Shown: in pieces, positions 22,501 through 36,212 of the stretch
How positions within the stretch are numbered: the first letter of the stretch is position 1
Layout of the letters: each line of letters begins with the position of its first letter
Assembly: GCF_037975245.1 (NCBI RefSeq)
Contig: NC_092565.1
Span: 4,465,499-4,529,498, forward strand
Direction: 5' to 3'
DNA length: 64,000 nt
Origin: Apostichopus japonicus
Lineage: Eukaryota; Echinodermata; Holothuroidea; Aspidochirotida; Stichopodidae
Notes under the pieces: model-generated
Databases searched by the model: none
Seen by the model: the letters and a program-made list of their open reading frames with translations, nothing else
Told to the model about the DNA's origin: nothing
Made by a program: the position numbers and the translations under genes

Positions 22501-25500
22501 ATACATTTTATGAAATAACCCGGTACAGTAGGCTCTGTGTTGCACGCACACAGTCAATGTGTCTTGAAAAACCCTGAGCACTATGAAATCCAATCAAGAT
22601 ACTGCTACATATAGCCAAGTATTGGCAATGTGTCAACTGTCTGGGTATAAGAGCTATCAACCCATACTATGCCAACAGTCTAAAAGCATATCTGTCACGA
22701 TCAAGTAACGTTATCTTCTCCCTCTACCCCGTATGTAGAGTAGTATGATTATTCAGTGATATTCACAAACAATAGGATACCACACATAATTACTTATAGA
22801 TTAGAGCATGTTGTTATGTATGCAACCATCTGGTCACCCAGTTTTAGTAAAACAGAGAAAACAAATATTGGATTCCACATTCTTAAAGGTGACGCTTTCG
22901 TTTTTCATTAGTAACTCGTTTTATGATTAAGGTCATCATTTCTTTGTGCAGGTTGGATGAACAAAAGAAGCGTTTTCTACATTGAGTGTTCACACTGATA
23001 TTAGAGAACAACATTACACTAATTTGTATCAAATACTGAGTGAATTCTCTATACACAATATAGATTGTAATACTCTGAAGGTTCATTATCATAACTATCA
23101 TCTTGTGATGCATTCATTTTACTGTTGAACAACAACATGTGCATATGGGAGAAGCAGAATGGCTTCTAGGTTACACTTCAAGTTGAATGGCTATCTAATT
23201 TTAAAGTTAATTTTAAAAATAAAGTTTTACCTAAATATGGACCTTTTTTTTCGTTTTGGGAGACCATTTCAGGCGGTTTTTCTGGATAAAATATCCCAGC
23301 TTACTTCAACCCACCAAGACTCAAACCCTTGAGCTCCCAAACGCTGCATATCATTGCTTCTTATGCCAACGCCTTTCTCCACTGGACCATAACACATGGT
23401 TATATAGTGTAATATACGATATATTTACATTATATATGATTCAACTATAATATCATGTTATTACTCAAAGATCTAACTCAAACTCACAGCCCTGAAAGTA
23501 CGTATTGAACTGAAGTATATTCAATGCAATGTTACTATGACTTAACAATGACGGCTCAATGAGTAATACATGTACCTTCAATGGAAGAGGAGGGTTCTAT
23601 ACATTAATTGCTAAAGTTTGATATGAATCTAATTTACCAGTCACCGGTGTAAGTATTTTGTGTCAACCAGAGTTGCACATCTAGTCATCACACTCACACA
23701 CATACAGTACATATACATACTATTACATACACACACACTGATAAAGCTTCAATCATACACTGACTACATGAAGAAACTAGCAATTACCATTGCACTGTAA
23801 CGCACATTATATACACACTTAAGACTTTCCCTAGCCTTGGTTCTCTTCATCACTTGCAAAATTGATGACACTGAGCAGTTGCTTCCTGGAAATGTGTCTT
23901 CTTCAGACACAATTTGTGGGAAATGTCAAACAGCTACTGATTTGTGCGGACTTTGAATAAAATCAATTTGTGAGAGTGGTATACTGCTAAAGCAAGACTA
24001 TAGACTAGACACTTCCTTACAAGCTCATACATATGCAGCACTCTACACTATTGTCATAAACTATGCAGTTTTGCGGCAGGAACACTACATAAATAGAAGA
24101 GCTACATGTCATTTGCTTTAAAATCATAATGGTGCCATGTGCATGTTTATCATATATGTATGGAAAATATCTTTTTATTTTCATAAACTCACCGGCTCTG
24201 AAATTTGCTGCACACACTAATTAACCCATTAATTAGAAACATGATATAAAAACACTTGAAGTAAGGCAATATTACAAACAACAAAAAAGATAGCTTAATG
24301 ATTTTAAGGTTTTAAATTAGAAAATATGCCTTTAAATTGAATTCAATTTTTCAGCCATACTGTATCACGAAGAAAGCAACGCTGCAGATGTGGTTTCAGG
24401 GAAAAGGGTGTAATTCACCCTGTTAGGAGTTTATGCAAATTTTACCCAAAATACATCACTACTGTAGTAGACAGTGTTAACTCCAGTAATACTCCCAGTT
24501 CACTTGACTGTAGTATACAATGTACTGTATAAAGTACACAGACATACTAATGTACACTGTACATGCAAAATGGACAAAGGAAACTGCCTCCCCAAATTGA
24601 GTTGATTTCCAGGGATTCTTTGTACCAAAGCAGTTTTCGACTCTAACAGCTAAGACCGCTTTTTGAAGCATGTGAACACAAGGTCCTTTAAATTAACTTA
24701 AAGGGGGGGGGGGAAATGTTTCAGGATATTTCCAGTCCTGAATGGTTGTGTCATTGCTGGATCATTCCATTTTTACATAAGTTATTGTTTCCATGTTTCT
24801 TCATAAATTCAAAAAGGAAAATATATGACAATTCAAAGCCATCTTTGATGAGAGCATACAGCTCATTTGATATGACATGCTATATTGTGAACTTATTGTA
24901 TATATAGGCTAGCACTGTAGTAGTAAATTAACATTCACAGGGATAAATTTTACCATTGTTTTCATTCTTGACAGGTTGATGAAAGTTGCAACCATTAATC
25001 AGTCAATGTTTAGCTAAAATGTATCATTTTGCCTTTCCTTTTCCTTGCCTTGGATGACAGTTACTTAACACCGATACATCATCCTACGATTCCAAAAACA
25101 GAAAGGGGAGGAGGGTTGTGTGTTTCAAAACGAAAAGGGCAAAATGTTTCATTTTTTGAATGCTTTGATCATTATCAGAGGATCATTTTCATATTCATGT
25201 ATCAAGTAACTCGATTCGGAAAGAATAAAATATTTCAATCAATCCTTTACGAATCCTTTCATATCAGTAAATATGACTTCATTTAAAATTTCTGACAATC
25301 TGTCTGAAAATTGTATTAAAGATTTTTAAGTATTCTGATATCCCCTGGATATACTTATTGCCCAGCTTCGGAAATAAGTACTGAATCTTTGTAGATACAT
25401 CATCCTACGATATGTTTGTTTTTTTTCCATTTTTTTCTCCCTTACGGTGACTTTCAAAAATGTGATCTTTACCATTGTTGTCTCCACATCATATCACTAC

Positions 25501-28500
25501 ATTTTACATGTATAAACTGTGTATGTTATTTTATGGTTTCTTGCTAAGAATTTGTGCAAGTGCTGTGTGGACACAAGTACCAGCCTACGCTATCTTCTGT
25601 GTTGCACATTCGTGACTACAGTATTTCTGTGCAAGCAACAGTCTGTAACAGCAGGAGTTGCTGTAATTCACCTTCCCAAACTGAGATGTTAAAAGGTAAA
25701 CCGTACTATATATTATTCCATTTATAAAATGTTATATGTAGTCACTACAAATCTGTTTTGTTTTCTTTTCTTTGGGTTCTTTCCTTTTTTTTGTTGCACA
25801 CTCATCAAGTTCCAATCCACAGTGACAAGGATGTACAAGTATCTACCACTACCGACAACACCCTCATATGTGGGTGATTTATTTGAAAAGGACAAGCATG
25901 TAAAAATACCAGCAGAGGATATACAGCTTGTCAGCTAGTCGACAACATAAAAGATATGGTCGTAGAGATCCTGGTATCTGTTTTCACTGTGTGAGGAGTA
26001 TTAATACATGCATCCCACTCTGTCTATAATGAATGAATCGCAGTACAGTACTCACATAGCCTACAAGACTCAATTCATACTCTCATTGTATTAAACCTTT
26101 CCCTCATGTACATTTACTGATTTTACCTTCCTAGATCCCTTTTCAATTTCATGATATTTACCAACTCCTTCACAAGTCTGACTAGATACTATGTGGTAAT
26201 ATACATATAACAAAAGTCATTCCTACTGTACACAACTCTGGTTGCAGGCACTCAATACACTAGTACTACAAGGAGTAAGTTTCTTACATATTTGGCATGA
26301 ACAATATGACACCCTTCAAAATGGACTGAAAATTATGCAGATTGGGTCTATCCAATGTCCTGTACTTTCCTGACTTATTCATCAAATGTGACCACAATCT
26401 CGCAAAGGAAAAATCATGTTATCTACTCCATCATTATTAATGATACCAATTGATCCTAAAAACTAACTCCAGAGTAAGTCTTACCCAAAAGACTTTTGCC
26501 AAGATGGTGCTAAGTTGAACGATTAATGATTGAGCCAATTCATTAATTGAGTGGTGAGTGAAGACCACACCTGCCATTCCCTTAATTACATCCTAAACCT
26601 CTCTACCCTCATTTACAGATTATGTCTTAGTTGTTTAGCCTTCCTAAAGTAATGAAACCAGTTGGTTATGGTTGGCATACAAAATTACAACACCAGCAAC
26701 GTGAGTGAAAATTGCATCATAGACTACAGTATTATCAATCAGTTTGATCCATCTGCTCCCGGATGTGGTGACATAAGTCTCTTTATGCAAGTAATGAGAG
26801 CTCTGGCAACGAAGAAACAAATACAACGAGATGGAAAACCCTTGAATAACTTTATACATTACTTAATAGCAAGCCTCACAATTTTAGTCTGCTGTAATTT
26901 GTCAATGGATGCGATAACTTATTCACACCCATTACATGTAACCAATGATATCAATGTTATAGCTGAGCCTAAATTTCACCATCTTTCAATTTTAATTTTT
27001 CCAAATTCACTTCCCTACGGCCAGTTCAAACTACTGTACAGATTGCCACTGCGATATCGCAAGTGATATGTAAACCAACCATCAAATCGTCTTCGTCGCT
27101 CCCAGTATTTTTAGCTGTCGCCTAGCGTTGAAGTTTGCTTAACCTTCCTAGTACTTAGCACATGATAAATGGCTTCTTGGAAGGTCAACAAATTCTCTGA
27201 ACTCCCTGCTTGAGTTAGCTGGTAACTGCGTACCCTGTACCAATTTAAGGAAGGACGACTACAAATATGCTGGGTTTCCACTAACTTTGCGACTCCCAAA
27301 GACCTCTCTACAAAGACATCATGAAGATTGTAAATAATTGGGCAGTAGTAGCTTAACTTAGGACATGATGATTATTTATTGCAGGCTTACTGTGATGACA
27401 GTGATGGTTTATAAGTGTACTGTGGGACCTATTTCAACTACGTATAATGCACACTAGCATATTGTCTACATTGGGATGAGTTCCACTACATTTGTGGTGC
27501 ATGGCCTTGTGGGAGAAAATAGCTGTGCAGTATAAATCAATTTCACAGCAGAATAGCGCGAGAATGTTTTAGTTTTAGTCTTAGATGTCATGCTGTACTG
27601 GAGTATGAACCAACCTGATGGTAATCCTACTATTTTCCAGGATTCCATTTTCTTGACAAACATTGCTGTGCGTGGGTTAGAATTTTTTTTTTCAGTTGAG
27701 TACCATCATCTACTTCCCATTGATTGCACAAACTTACTAGCAAACAATAGTATAGTCTCTGTCTTAATGCAATACCATACTGTACACACACACATGTAAA
27801 CTGCACAAAGCATTAAAAATAAATTATCAGATGGAAATGCATACAGACAGATGGCATTCAGAAGTGACTGGAAGTGGGTGGTTTGCTGATTACCAAATGC
27901 AAGTTAAAAACCTGCATAACATTTGTGTTGTTTTATAGCTGATGCAAACTGGAAAGTTAAGAGATACAACAGTCCTCGAGGGATAGAGAAAATGCACTTT
28001 CATAATGTCCATTGCAATGATGTGTGTTGAATAGACATGTATACACTATACCCTTGTGCAGAGCTAGGTGAAGTAGCATTGGAAGGGAAGTAATGTTCCA
28101 TATAAATAGCAACTCCCTGGTTCAATGATACGTCAGAATCACAATACTACATTTTGTGTGCTGAAGAAATGCTAGAAACTACGTTTAACATTTTTCAGTT
28201 AATAAAAATCGCAATAAAATTGCTGAATGTTTGTGGGGGACTAATTAACATATCCCACCCACAAGAAGTGCAATTTCATTCACAAATGTCCAACAACCTT
28301 TGCCACTTAATATCATAGACACCTGAAACGAACCCTTTCCAACAGTACTCACAACCCTTATCAAGATTTCCCACCACTCTAGGCATCAAATCTTGGAGTA
28401 CTCACCGAGGCTAAACTCTCTCGACGATGAGCTCTTGAGAGATGACCAAATATTAGCCTCTACAAAAGGCCCCTCATTCCCTCCGCACAGATGTCATTCC

Positions 28501-30657
28501 CTTTTCCCATTCCTCCTTCAATGTTTCTCATTTTCTAACAACATGACTCACCTACAAATTTCCTCCCAGAGAAAGCTGCCCTTTATATATTAAAGCTCAG
28601 CTATATCCACACACACTGGGACTGAATATACAGCCCAATATTTGAGAAACAGTTGGGTTTTATTACCTGTTATGTTTGACAGACCTCTGCTTGCATAATG
28701 TACCGGCATGTAGTGTAAATCTTATTTTTACATCAAACATGAAACCATAATGTACAGCTGATTGAGTGAGTGAGAGAGTGATCTCAACAAGAAGCCTACA
28801 GTACAACATGTCTGATGTCATGAAAAAGGTCTCCCTAAGATGCATATTTTACTGAGATTGACAATTGCCAGTGTAGGCTGATCATGCAGCCACAAAAACT
28901 ATTACTTCCCTGCACATCTATTTAAGTGTCTGTACACATTATGCAAGAGGAGACGCCGCATAGGATTTGCCCGCCACATATATATGTGTAAGAAAATGAA
29001 GAGAGAGAAATTATGTAAATTATTGACTGCTTATAAATAGAATTTCCAAGTAAACTATTGAACTTGTCTTCTCATACGAAAGTGGCTGCTTAAAAACTAC
29101 TTGAGAAATGGCCATGCCCAAACATAGTCCTTTCAAATTTTCAATGGTCAAGATATATGGAAATGAGAGGTGCCCTGAAAGGTCAAGTTATTCAAACGAT
29201 CAGGAGAGAGATACTTCAACGTGCACCGGGCTAAGCTTTCTATAGAATATTATTTAGGGTGACCTTGCTATGATACCAGCTTGAGAGTTTAACAGCTAAA
29301 ATTCTGTGACCAGTATGTTACTTTTCACTAAGTACTATGACATATGTTGTGCACTGAGGTACAGTAGGCTGACATAGATCAAGTCTGCTCTAAAGGCTTG
29401 TCAAGTCCTGTGAATTTAACAAAGATCGGATGATAGCCCAACATATTTGAAAGCATATGGCAAGGAGCAACTTTTGTTAGAGATAGCTTAACTTAAGGAG
29501 ATACAGATGTGTAGTGCTGCAGAAAGGATGAAATGGTAAACCACAACATGTATGATTACTACACAACAGAGAGTGCCAAGCTTCAAGCCAGTTGCAACAC
29601 TCAATGGAGATATTTGTGGCAGGAAAGGAATATCAGGTACAAATTAAAGATGACACTCAACTAGATCTTGGCAAAAAGCCAGAGACTACCCTCAATTGTT
29701 CCATCATATCTTTTGTTGTCAGAACCACTGCAGTCCGTATGGTGCCGTACTATCTCCATATTAATGAAGCATATCAATTAATGAACTTAATTGCTCTCAC
29801 TACTTTCAAACAAAAGAATCCCACCCACCAATTGGCGGTGTTTACTTTGCACAAATCCATAGAAACGAGTACATTCTACGAAGGCAGGTTTCAACATGTA
29901 GGCGGCCATACAATGTGGAATAAGGAGTGAGTTATGTGTGACCCATATATATATGTATAAAATAAGTATGAGAATCAAGTGTTGATGGAAGCACCAAGCA
30001 TGGCACATACTTGACAGACAAGATGCCTCTCCTGAAGGGCATTGACTCACAGTGAAGCACACCCTCAATCAGATTCAAGTAGAGTGTGATGTCACCAACT
30101 TTTCAACTGATAACACACCTGCCTCATCTCATACACAGCAAACACCAAACTGCCTTTCGCAAACATCCTGCTTTCAAATCACAAACTTAGAAGCAAAAGA
30201 TCATAGAAAGTTGAAGCCTGAACCACCCCCCACCCCCCCCAACAGCAATCTCAACCCTAACAAATATATCGAATCAACTTGCACTCCTGCTCATTATAGA
30301 TAGCAGGAACTGATTGACATATTCTTGCTAAAAACTGTCACGTATTATTTTCATATCCAACTTACAATTTCTAATCACTTGTAAACTTCATTTGCAACTA
30401 TTTTAAAGATGGACATATCCAAATGTGAGTTGGGACATTTTGGCGCATTTCTCCTTTTCCCGACACAGGGAAGAAATGACAGGGAACATCCCAGAGTGGT
30501 ATGTAATGAATTGGTAAAGCACAAGAATCGTAAAATTGTATTCAGCTTCCGACAGAGATTTCTGCAACTATCTAATACAGATGACGATGTTTGTTTCTAG
30601 TTGGGGGGGGAGGGAGGGACAGCTGGGACTGAACCAATCCTGCTGAGTACTACTTAC
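19530..30657 (-). other. CPEB intron, 11.1 kb, no gene recognised
   Basis: GT-AG bounded (donor GTAAGT at 30657-30652, acceptor TATAG ending 19530). Mostly unique AT-rich sequence. It holds a short imperfect inverted repeat (about 19837-19885, attaatggtttaatt and its complement), a CA/TA-rich patch (about 23690-23740) and G- or C-runs (24706, 30224, 30603). TACTGTA/TACAGTA words are frequent. The open frames here, including a 134-codon one at 26662-27066, look like chance. Confidence 0.75.
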
Positions 30658-30772
30658 CAGCTCTCATAGGGCGTGGTACGCCACCGACAAAGATAGTCTT
30701 CCTGGGATCCAAAGGTTGAGAACCATCCAAAACGAAATCACTGTCCGCTAAATTCCACGGGCGGATTTGGAC
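30658..30772 (-). CDS. CPEB2/3/4: CPEB exon: inter-RRM linker and RRM2 RNP2
   Basis: 115 nt, from acceptor gtcctcag to donor GTAAGT. It encodes VQIRPWNLADSDFVLDGS, then QPLDPRKTIFVGGVPRPMRA and the first base of Val. IFVGGV is the RNP2 strand of RRM2, and the linker VQIRPWN is a CPEB hallmark. It begins in phase 0 and ends with one extra base, which the next exon completes. Confidence 0.97.
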
Positions 30773-33700
30773 CTGAGGACAAAACAATGGGACCCGTAAT
30801 TCAAATCAGTCGAAGGTGTTTACTTTTTTCATAATTTTGCATTATAAGGAAAGAATAAATTATATGCACAAATTTACGGTAATCTTCTGTTGACTTCTCA
30901 AATCAATCACTAGTCACTGAACTATTGAAACTGTGACAAAAAGATACATCTATGCCTTCCTTCAACAAAGAGGGCTTGTCACCTAGGTGACGTCCTCTGC
31001 TTCATCCCTGCCACATGATTTACCTACATCAACTCCTTGCAAAGTGACATTAAAACTTATATTTTTTCATTCAATTCAATTCAAACAAATTAATGTAATG
31101 AATATTGCTATTCATTTTCTCTGATATCTTTACATTTAAATTTGTATTTCCATATGGATTATCTAGTCATCTATCCATGTATGTAATACATGGACACACA
31201 TGTGTAAAAAAGCAAACATGTCAATTGTAAGTGCATGACTCAGCAGTTAGTAGACCTCCCTCAAAGCTCTATGTAGAAACAGACATCATTTCCAAGATGG
31301 ATAAAATACAACAACTGCAGAACTAGAAGAGATTCTGACCCTATTCGCAATTACCTGCAGAGACCATATATCAATTACCATTTATCACACACACCACCAT
31401 AGAACTTTAACAGAAGAATACCTAAAAGACTTCACATGACAAAATCTGTCCCTTTTATAATTAATTTCCATTGGAAGGAAAAGGAAAGTTACACTATCAG
31501 TAGAGGATAAAAATTAAAGGGAAGTGATGTAATCACCATGGATATAACTTGTTCCACACTCATGTATAGTTTATGAGTGATGTTGATTTCAATACTGAAA
31601 CGAATGACTGGGTAGTGGTCAGTGACACAGAAGTGCGTCTTATTTTGTAATCTAGTAATTGCACTTATTTTGCACTTATTTTGTAATCTAGTAATTGTAT
31701 TTAAGCAAGTGTGTGTTTTATCTGGTGTTATGCAAGAGTATGTAAATTGTGATGTAGATGTTTTATAATGCTCCCTAACCTACTGTACAAAGTTGGGTGA
31801 TTTAATTACCAAATTCCATTAAGTTTTACATCATACTTCCCACAGATGACAGACCAATTTGAAAATGGTGCTAATTGTCATGAATCTACTGAAATATTAA
31901 GAAACATTGATCATAATCAAAGAGTATCTAATTTCCAGGACTTAATGGACAATATTAAATTGTTGCTGGTGAAATAAAACACCTCAAAGTAACAAATCCT
32001 TCAAAAACACTAACATTTTTATGTGGATTACAAATATTTTAAACCATGGCTAAGATGGAACCCGATCTGTCGTTTCCATGTCGATGTTACATTATCAACA
32101 GAGTGAAAAATGAATCACTCTGACATATAAGAAACATTCATGTAAAGACAGTTATATGCAAAATGTTATCATTATATATAGGAATCACCATGCGGAGAAC
32201 TGCTGCTTGTTCAAAACCCTTGAGAACAGTCTCAACGGTATCTTCTTACCGCAGATGCACTATGCGCTGGACTGAATTCAAGTATTGGTTTAATCACAAG
32301 TGACAAAATATGATATTGACTGACAATGTAAAAGGTTACTTGTTGCATCAAAATGGAGTTGAGCAAACCATTAAAATAAATTACCATCCGGCAGTAAAAA
32401 TTTTGGAGAGCATTAGGCAAATATCAACAAGCCGACCACTCTTGCGAGTTGAGGCAGGTTAAAAGAGCACAAAACCCACAATTTGTATTCCTTACAATAA
32501 ACGTAATTCTTTCGGTATGATATTCAACACCATACAAAGTCAACAGGAGCTGCTAATCTTCCCAAAAATTCTACTGCCTTTATTTGCATAAACAAGATTA
32601 TAAACAAAAATGCCTGCTGGGCATATCCCATTCCAATGAAGCAAGGGAAATTTCTTGGGTTGGAAGTACAAGACAGAGAAGCTGGTACGATATGATCTAG
32701 ACATGAACTGAAAGAAAGAGACAGGAACGAGAGCAATAAAACTACCGGAAGAATATTTGGGAAGTAATACTGTAGCTATAAACATGAATAATATTGATCA
32801 CTTCACGTGTCCGCTCGCGCATGAGTGAGCATCAACATATGAGGCATGATGACGTCAACGAGAAAAACGTGATCTTTTGAAATCGTTGGAGCCGTTTCAT
32901 CGCTGCAATTACACAAGCACTTTCTACTTGATACACCCATAATTTTTTTTTCATTTGTGATATTAAAAAAAAAATCGCTGGGAAGTTTCTGTATTTTTAT
33001 GTCAAAACTAATCCCCCCCCCCTCCCAAATGGTCTTTTTTGCATCGTGGAGGTACAAAATAGATCTGGTACCAACAGAGTTAGTGATGTCGTTATGGTAA
33101 TTAAAGGCTGAAGATCTCTGTTTTTGCTTTAAGATGTAAATATCATTTATCCACTGGAGAAACTAATATAACAGTGCAGGAGATCATTACTTGACATACA
33201 ATTAAGCATCACATTGCTTGCCACAGGAATTATCCCTTCTAAAGGTTTGTCCTGAAGTGCAGTCTGTCAGCAATTGGCCCCAGCAGTTTTGTGTAATGGC
33301 CACACATACACCTGCATAGGTCTTCAGAAACTAAAAAATGGGGATGGGGGGGGGGTGTTTAACCCACGCAGAAATGATTATATGTTCAGCACTGAATTCC
33401 ATTAGCTTCACACATATTCCGCATGACATAATGTTGGCACTTTGGGCGGTAGAATGTGAATGGTCATTGACCAGTGGTGACTGGTTGCTGTAGGCAATAC
33501 AGTGTTAGAATGGTCACCGGTTGACTCTAGGTACATTGTGAGAGTATTGAGGTTGTCAGGTGACAGTTAAGAAAGGAAACAACTAGATTCTAACTTTCAT
33601 TAAATGTAAACAAACCATCTGCTATGAAAGCATTTGCTTTTCACAGTATTGCAAAGTACTTTCTATGTTGCGACACTACAGCAACACTGTGACTGAGTTA

Positions 33701-35586
33701 ATGTATTTGCCTGGAAGATGTTATTGGAGACCACTGAAAGAAGAGCCCAAGTCACTGCAAACTAAAGCAATTGCTTTAATAGCGCTTCTTAGAAGAACAC
33801 TTTTCAAAAGTTAACTGCCTTGGGTGAATTTTCAGCAAAGATATCAGGCTACCCTCTACAAATTTAGACGCTCTCCCAACTACCTTTTCTAACTTCACTA
33901 GTATCTCTAGCACTACACCCCACAGGACATTTACATTCAGGTTACTACCCACTATTTCTTCATTATTTTAACTATCACTGGGGAGAAATGATAGATTCCC
34001 CCAGCTATACCTCAGCCCATTCCTGGCACTTAAATATTCCACCTCCCTCCCCATCAGCAGTTTTATGACATCAAATTTTGAGACACGGGACGTGTGCAAT
34101 GAGTCAATAATGCTCAAACTTAATCTTTCCTCTTCACTACCCCTTCTGTGTACCCTTGAGACATGTGACTTTTAAATTAACATCAACTGCAAGGCCTTGC
34201 ATTATGTCTGCATACATATACTATTATATCAGTGGAGTGTGTGTGTGTGTTTGATGATGACGACGACGAAGACAGCGATCCACGATGGCATCTTAAACTG
34301 AAACTGTATGGAAGCCAAATGACGTCAACACCTGATGTTCTAAGGCATGTGTTCCTATATATGCTAACTACATCGCAATGCAAATGAAGTCGGTGATGTA
34401 GTTGGCATTGCTACAGGATAACATAGAGAGTAAACAGTTCATGAGAGGAAATTCCGAAGGACATTCACATCTTTGAAAGATATTTTCTGGGTTTTTTCTT
34501 TTATCAGTTCCCCCCCCCCACCCCTCATCCTCTTATTCTTGCCATTAGAAGGATTCAAAGATGAACATGGCAGGCATTATACATACAGTAGTTGTATAAT
34601 CAAAGTGCAGATAACGTTACGAAGCGGCAACATTTTCAGGAATTACACTAGGTTAATCATAAGTCTTCACACAATTTCCACAAATTGTACAATGAACTTA
34701 AATTTTTCTTCAAAGGTGAAATTGAAACTAAGATCCTGTCAAACTAATAGCCACTTTTCATATCCAGTTTATTCACAAATCAGATTTTGGCTATGCAGTG
34801 ATGCATCATTTGCTTCAATCAATCATTACATACTGTAAGTCATTTGGAACTTGTGTAAGCAGTTGTGTCAGAATTTCTCTCTGACACACATAACAGGCAT
34901 AGCTAATACTGTAATGGACATCTGTATATTCCCCAGTGAGTGTTAACCAAATTAAAGCAGCCTTTTATTTTGCTTTTGGTTACTTTTCGATACTATTCTA
35001 TCATAAAAAATGATCCTAAATGTTTGCCCTTTCTCTGTCCCTGAAAGGAACTCAAATATTACTTCATTCACTGGGAAATTGACTGGAAAAAAATAGTACT
35101 TTACTATGATGTGTAGACGGGCCCCATAGCCACCTTGTCAAATTTGGAGGAGCAAAATGTTCATTTGGAGGACCAGAATTTTTGTTTGCAGGGGGCATTT
35201 GCATGGATCCACCATAGCCCTCCAATTACTGAAACCATAAATTTGAAATGCCAAAATGCCTCCTGCAGCTACCTGTGTGAAGGTGTATCAATTCTGGGCT
35301 TTAAGTGTGGTAATATTAATTATGTTATGAAATCGGGTCCAACAACTTTCCAAAACTTTGAAAACCTGACAATGTTTTGTGTTTATGTACATACAGTGTG
35401 TACAGTATTCTACAGTGAAGTAGGAAATACATGTTATTATACTGGTTGCACATCAATATTTATCAACATTCAGATGATGATGAGCAAAGCAGTATTATCA
35501 TATATCTGACAAAGCAGTTGAAGCATGTTCCTGATGAAAAATCATATAAAAATCACATAACTGATAACGACCAGGCCATGACTTAC
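30773..35586 (-). other. CPEB intron, 4.8 kb, no gene recognised
   Basis: Bounded by donor GTAAGT (35586-35581) and acceptor TCAG (ending 30773). It contains a small tandem duplication at about 31645-31698 (tattttgtaatctagtaatt repeated after about 37 bp), a GT run near 34240 and C- or G-runs. No coding or RNA gene was recognised. Confidence 0.75.
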
Positions 35587-35705
35587 CGGTTTGTTTTTGA
35601 TGGTTGGACTAGATACACACAGGTAGAGCTTGTCTCCGTCCTTAATACAGGCATCAATCAAAGATTGTACAGACCTTTCATCTTGGAACAGGAGAAACGC
35701 ATATC
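35587..35705 (-). CDS. CPEB2/3/4: CPEB exon: RRM1 second half
   Basis: 119 nt, from acceptor atttcag to donor GTAAGT. It completes a Gly codon and encodes YAFLLFQDERSVQSLIDACI, KDGDKLYLCVSSPTIKNKP. (G)YAFLLF is the RNP1 strand of RRM1. Compared with vertebrate CPEB2-4 it differs mainly at a few surface positions (ERS for E/DSS, KDGD for EEDG). Confidence 0.97.
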
Positions 35706-36181
35706 CTGAAATGAAACGAAAAATCAACGACTGTCATCACCTGGAGCTTTGCACCACCGCGACATGTGTTTGCATAAATATTCAAGAATTTCTCACACTC
35801 CCGGATTTTGGAATGAGCTAATATCGTAAGCAAAGGCCTGACTGTTCTCCTCTTACAATCTACAGTAGTGGTTCAACATACTACAGCCCTGCAGCTAAGT
35901 TCTACCTACATCTACATCTACACCCACCAGACATGCAAACACATTAAAGCCTGTAATGGACAGAAAGGTCGACTCCAAAATATCATTACATTGGAAAATT
36001 TGCAATCAAATTTTGGAAAGAAAGATTTAGATTTTTTTCTCCAAATTTGTTGTGTCAGTGTGCAGCAGTGTAAATATAAAGTATGGTAAATTTAAGATCT
36101 TATTGTACATTCATAATGTTATATTACAATACCACAACGTTAACTCTTCCAAACTATATAGTTTTCTATTAGGCAGAGTTT

Positions 36182-36212
36182 ACCGTGCACTATCCATAGG
36201 TTAATGCACGGT
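36182..36212. repeat. Short perfect hairpin
   Basis: accgtgca (36182-36189) and tgcacggt (36205-36212) are exact complements around a 15-base loop. No known structured RNA was recognised. Confidence 0.5.

Noticed and set aside
26662-27066. 134-codon plus-strand open frame inside a CPEB intron
   Set aside because: No recognisable domain, no splice context, and codon composition typical of random AT-rich sequence.
35135-35509. 124-codon plus-strand open frame
   Set aside because: No family resemblance; lies on the opposite strand to CPEB in an intron and is not supported by splice signals.
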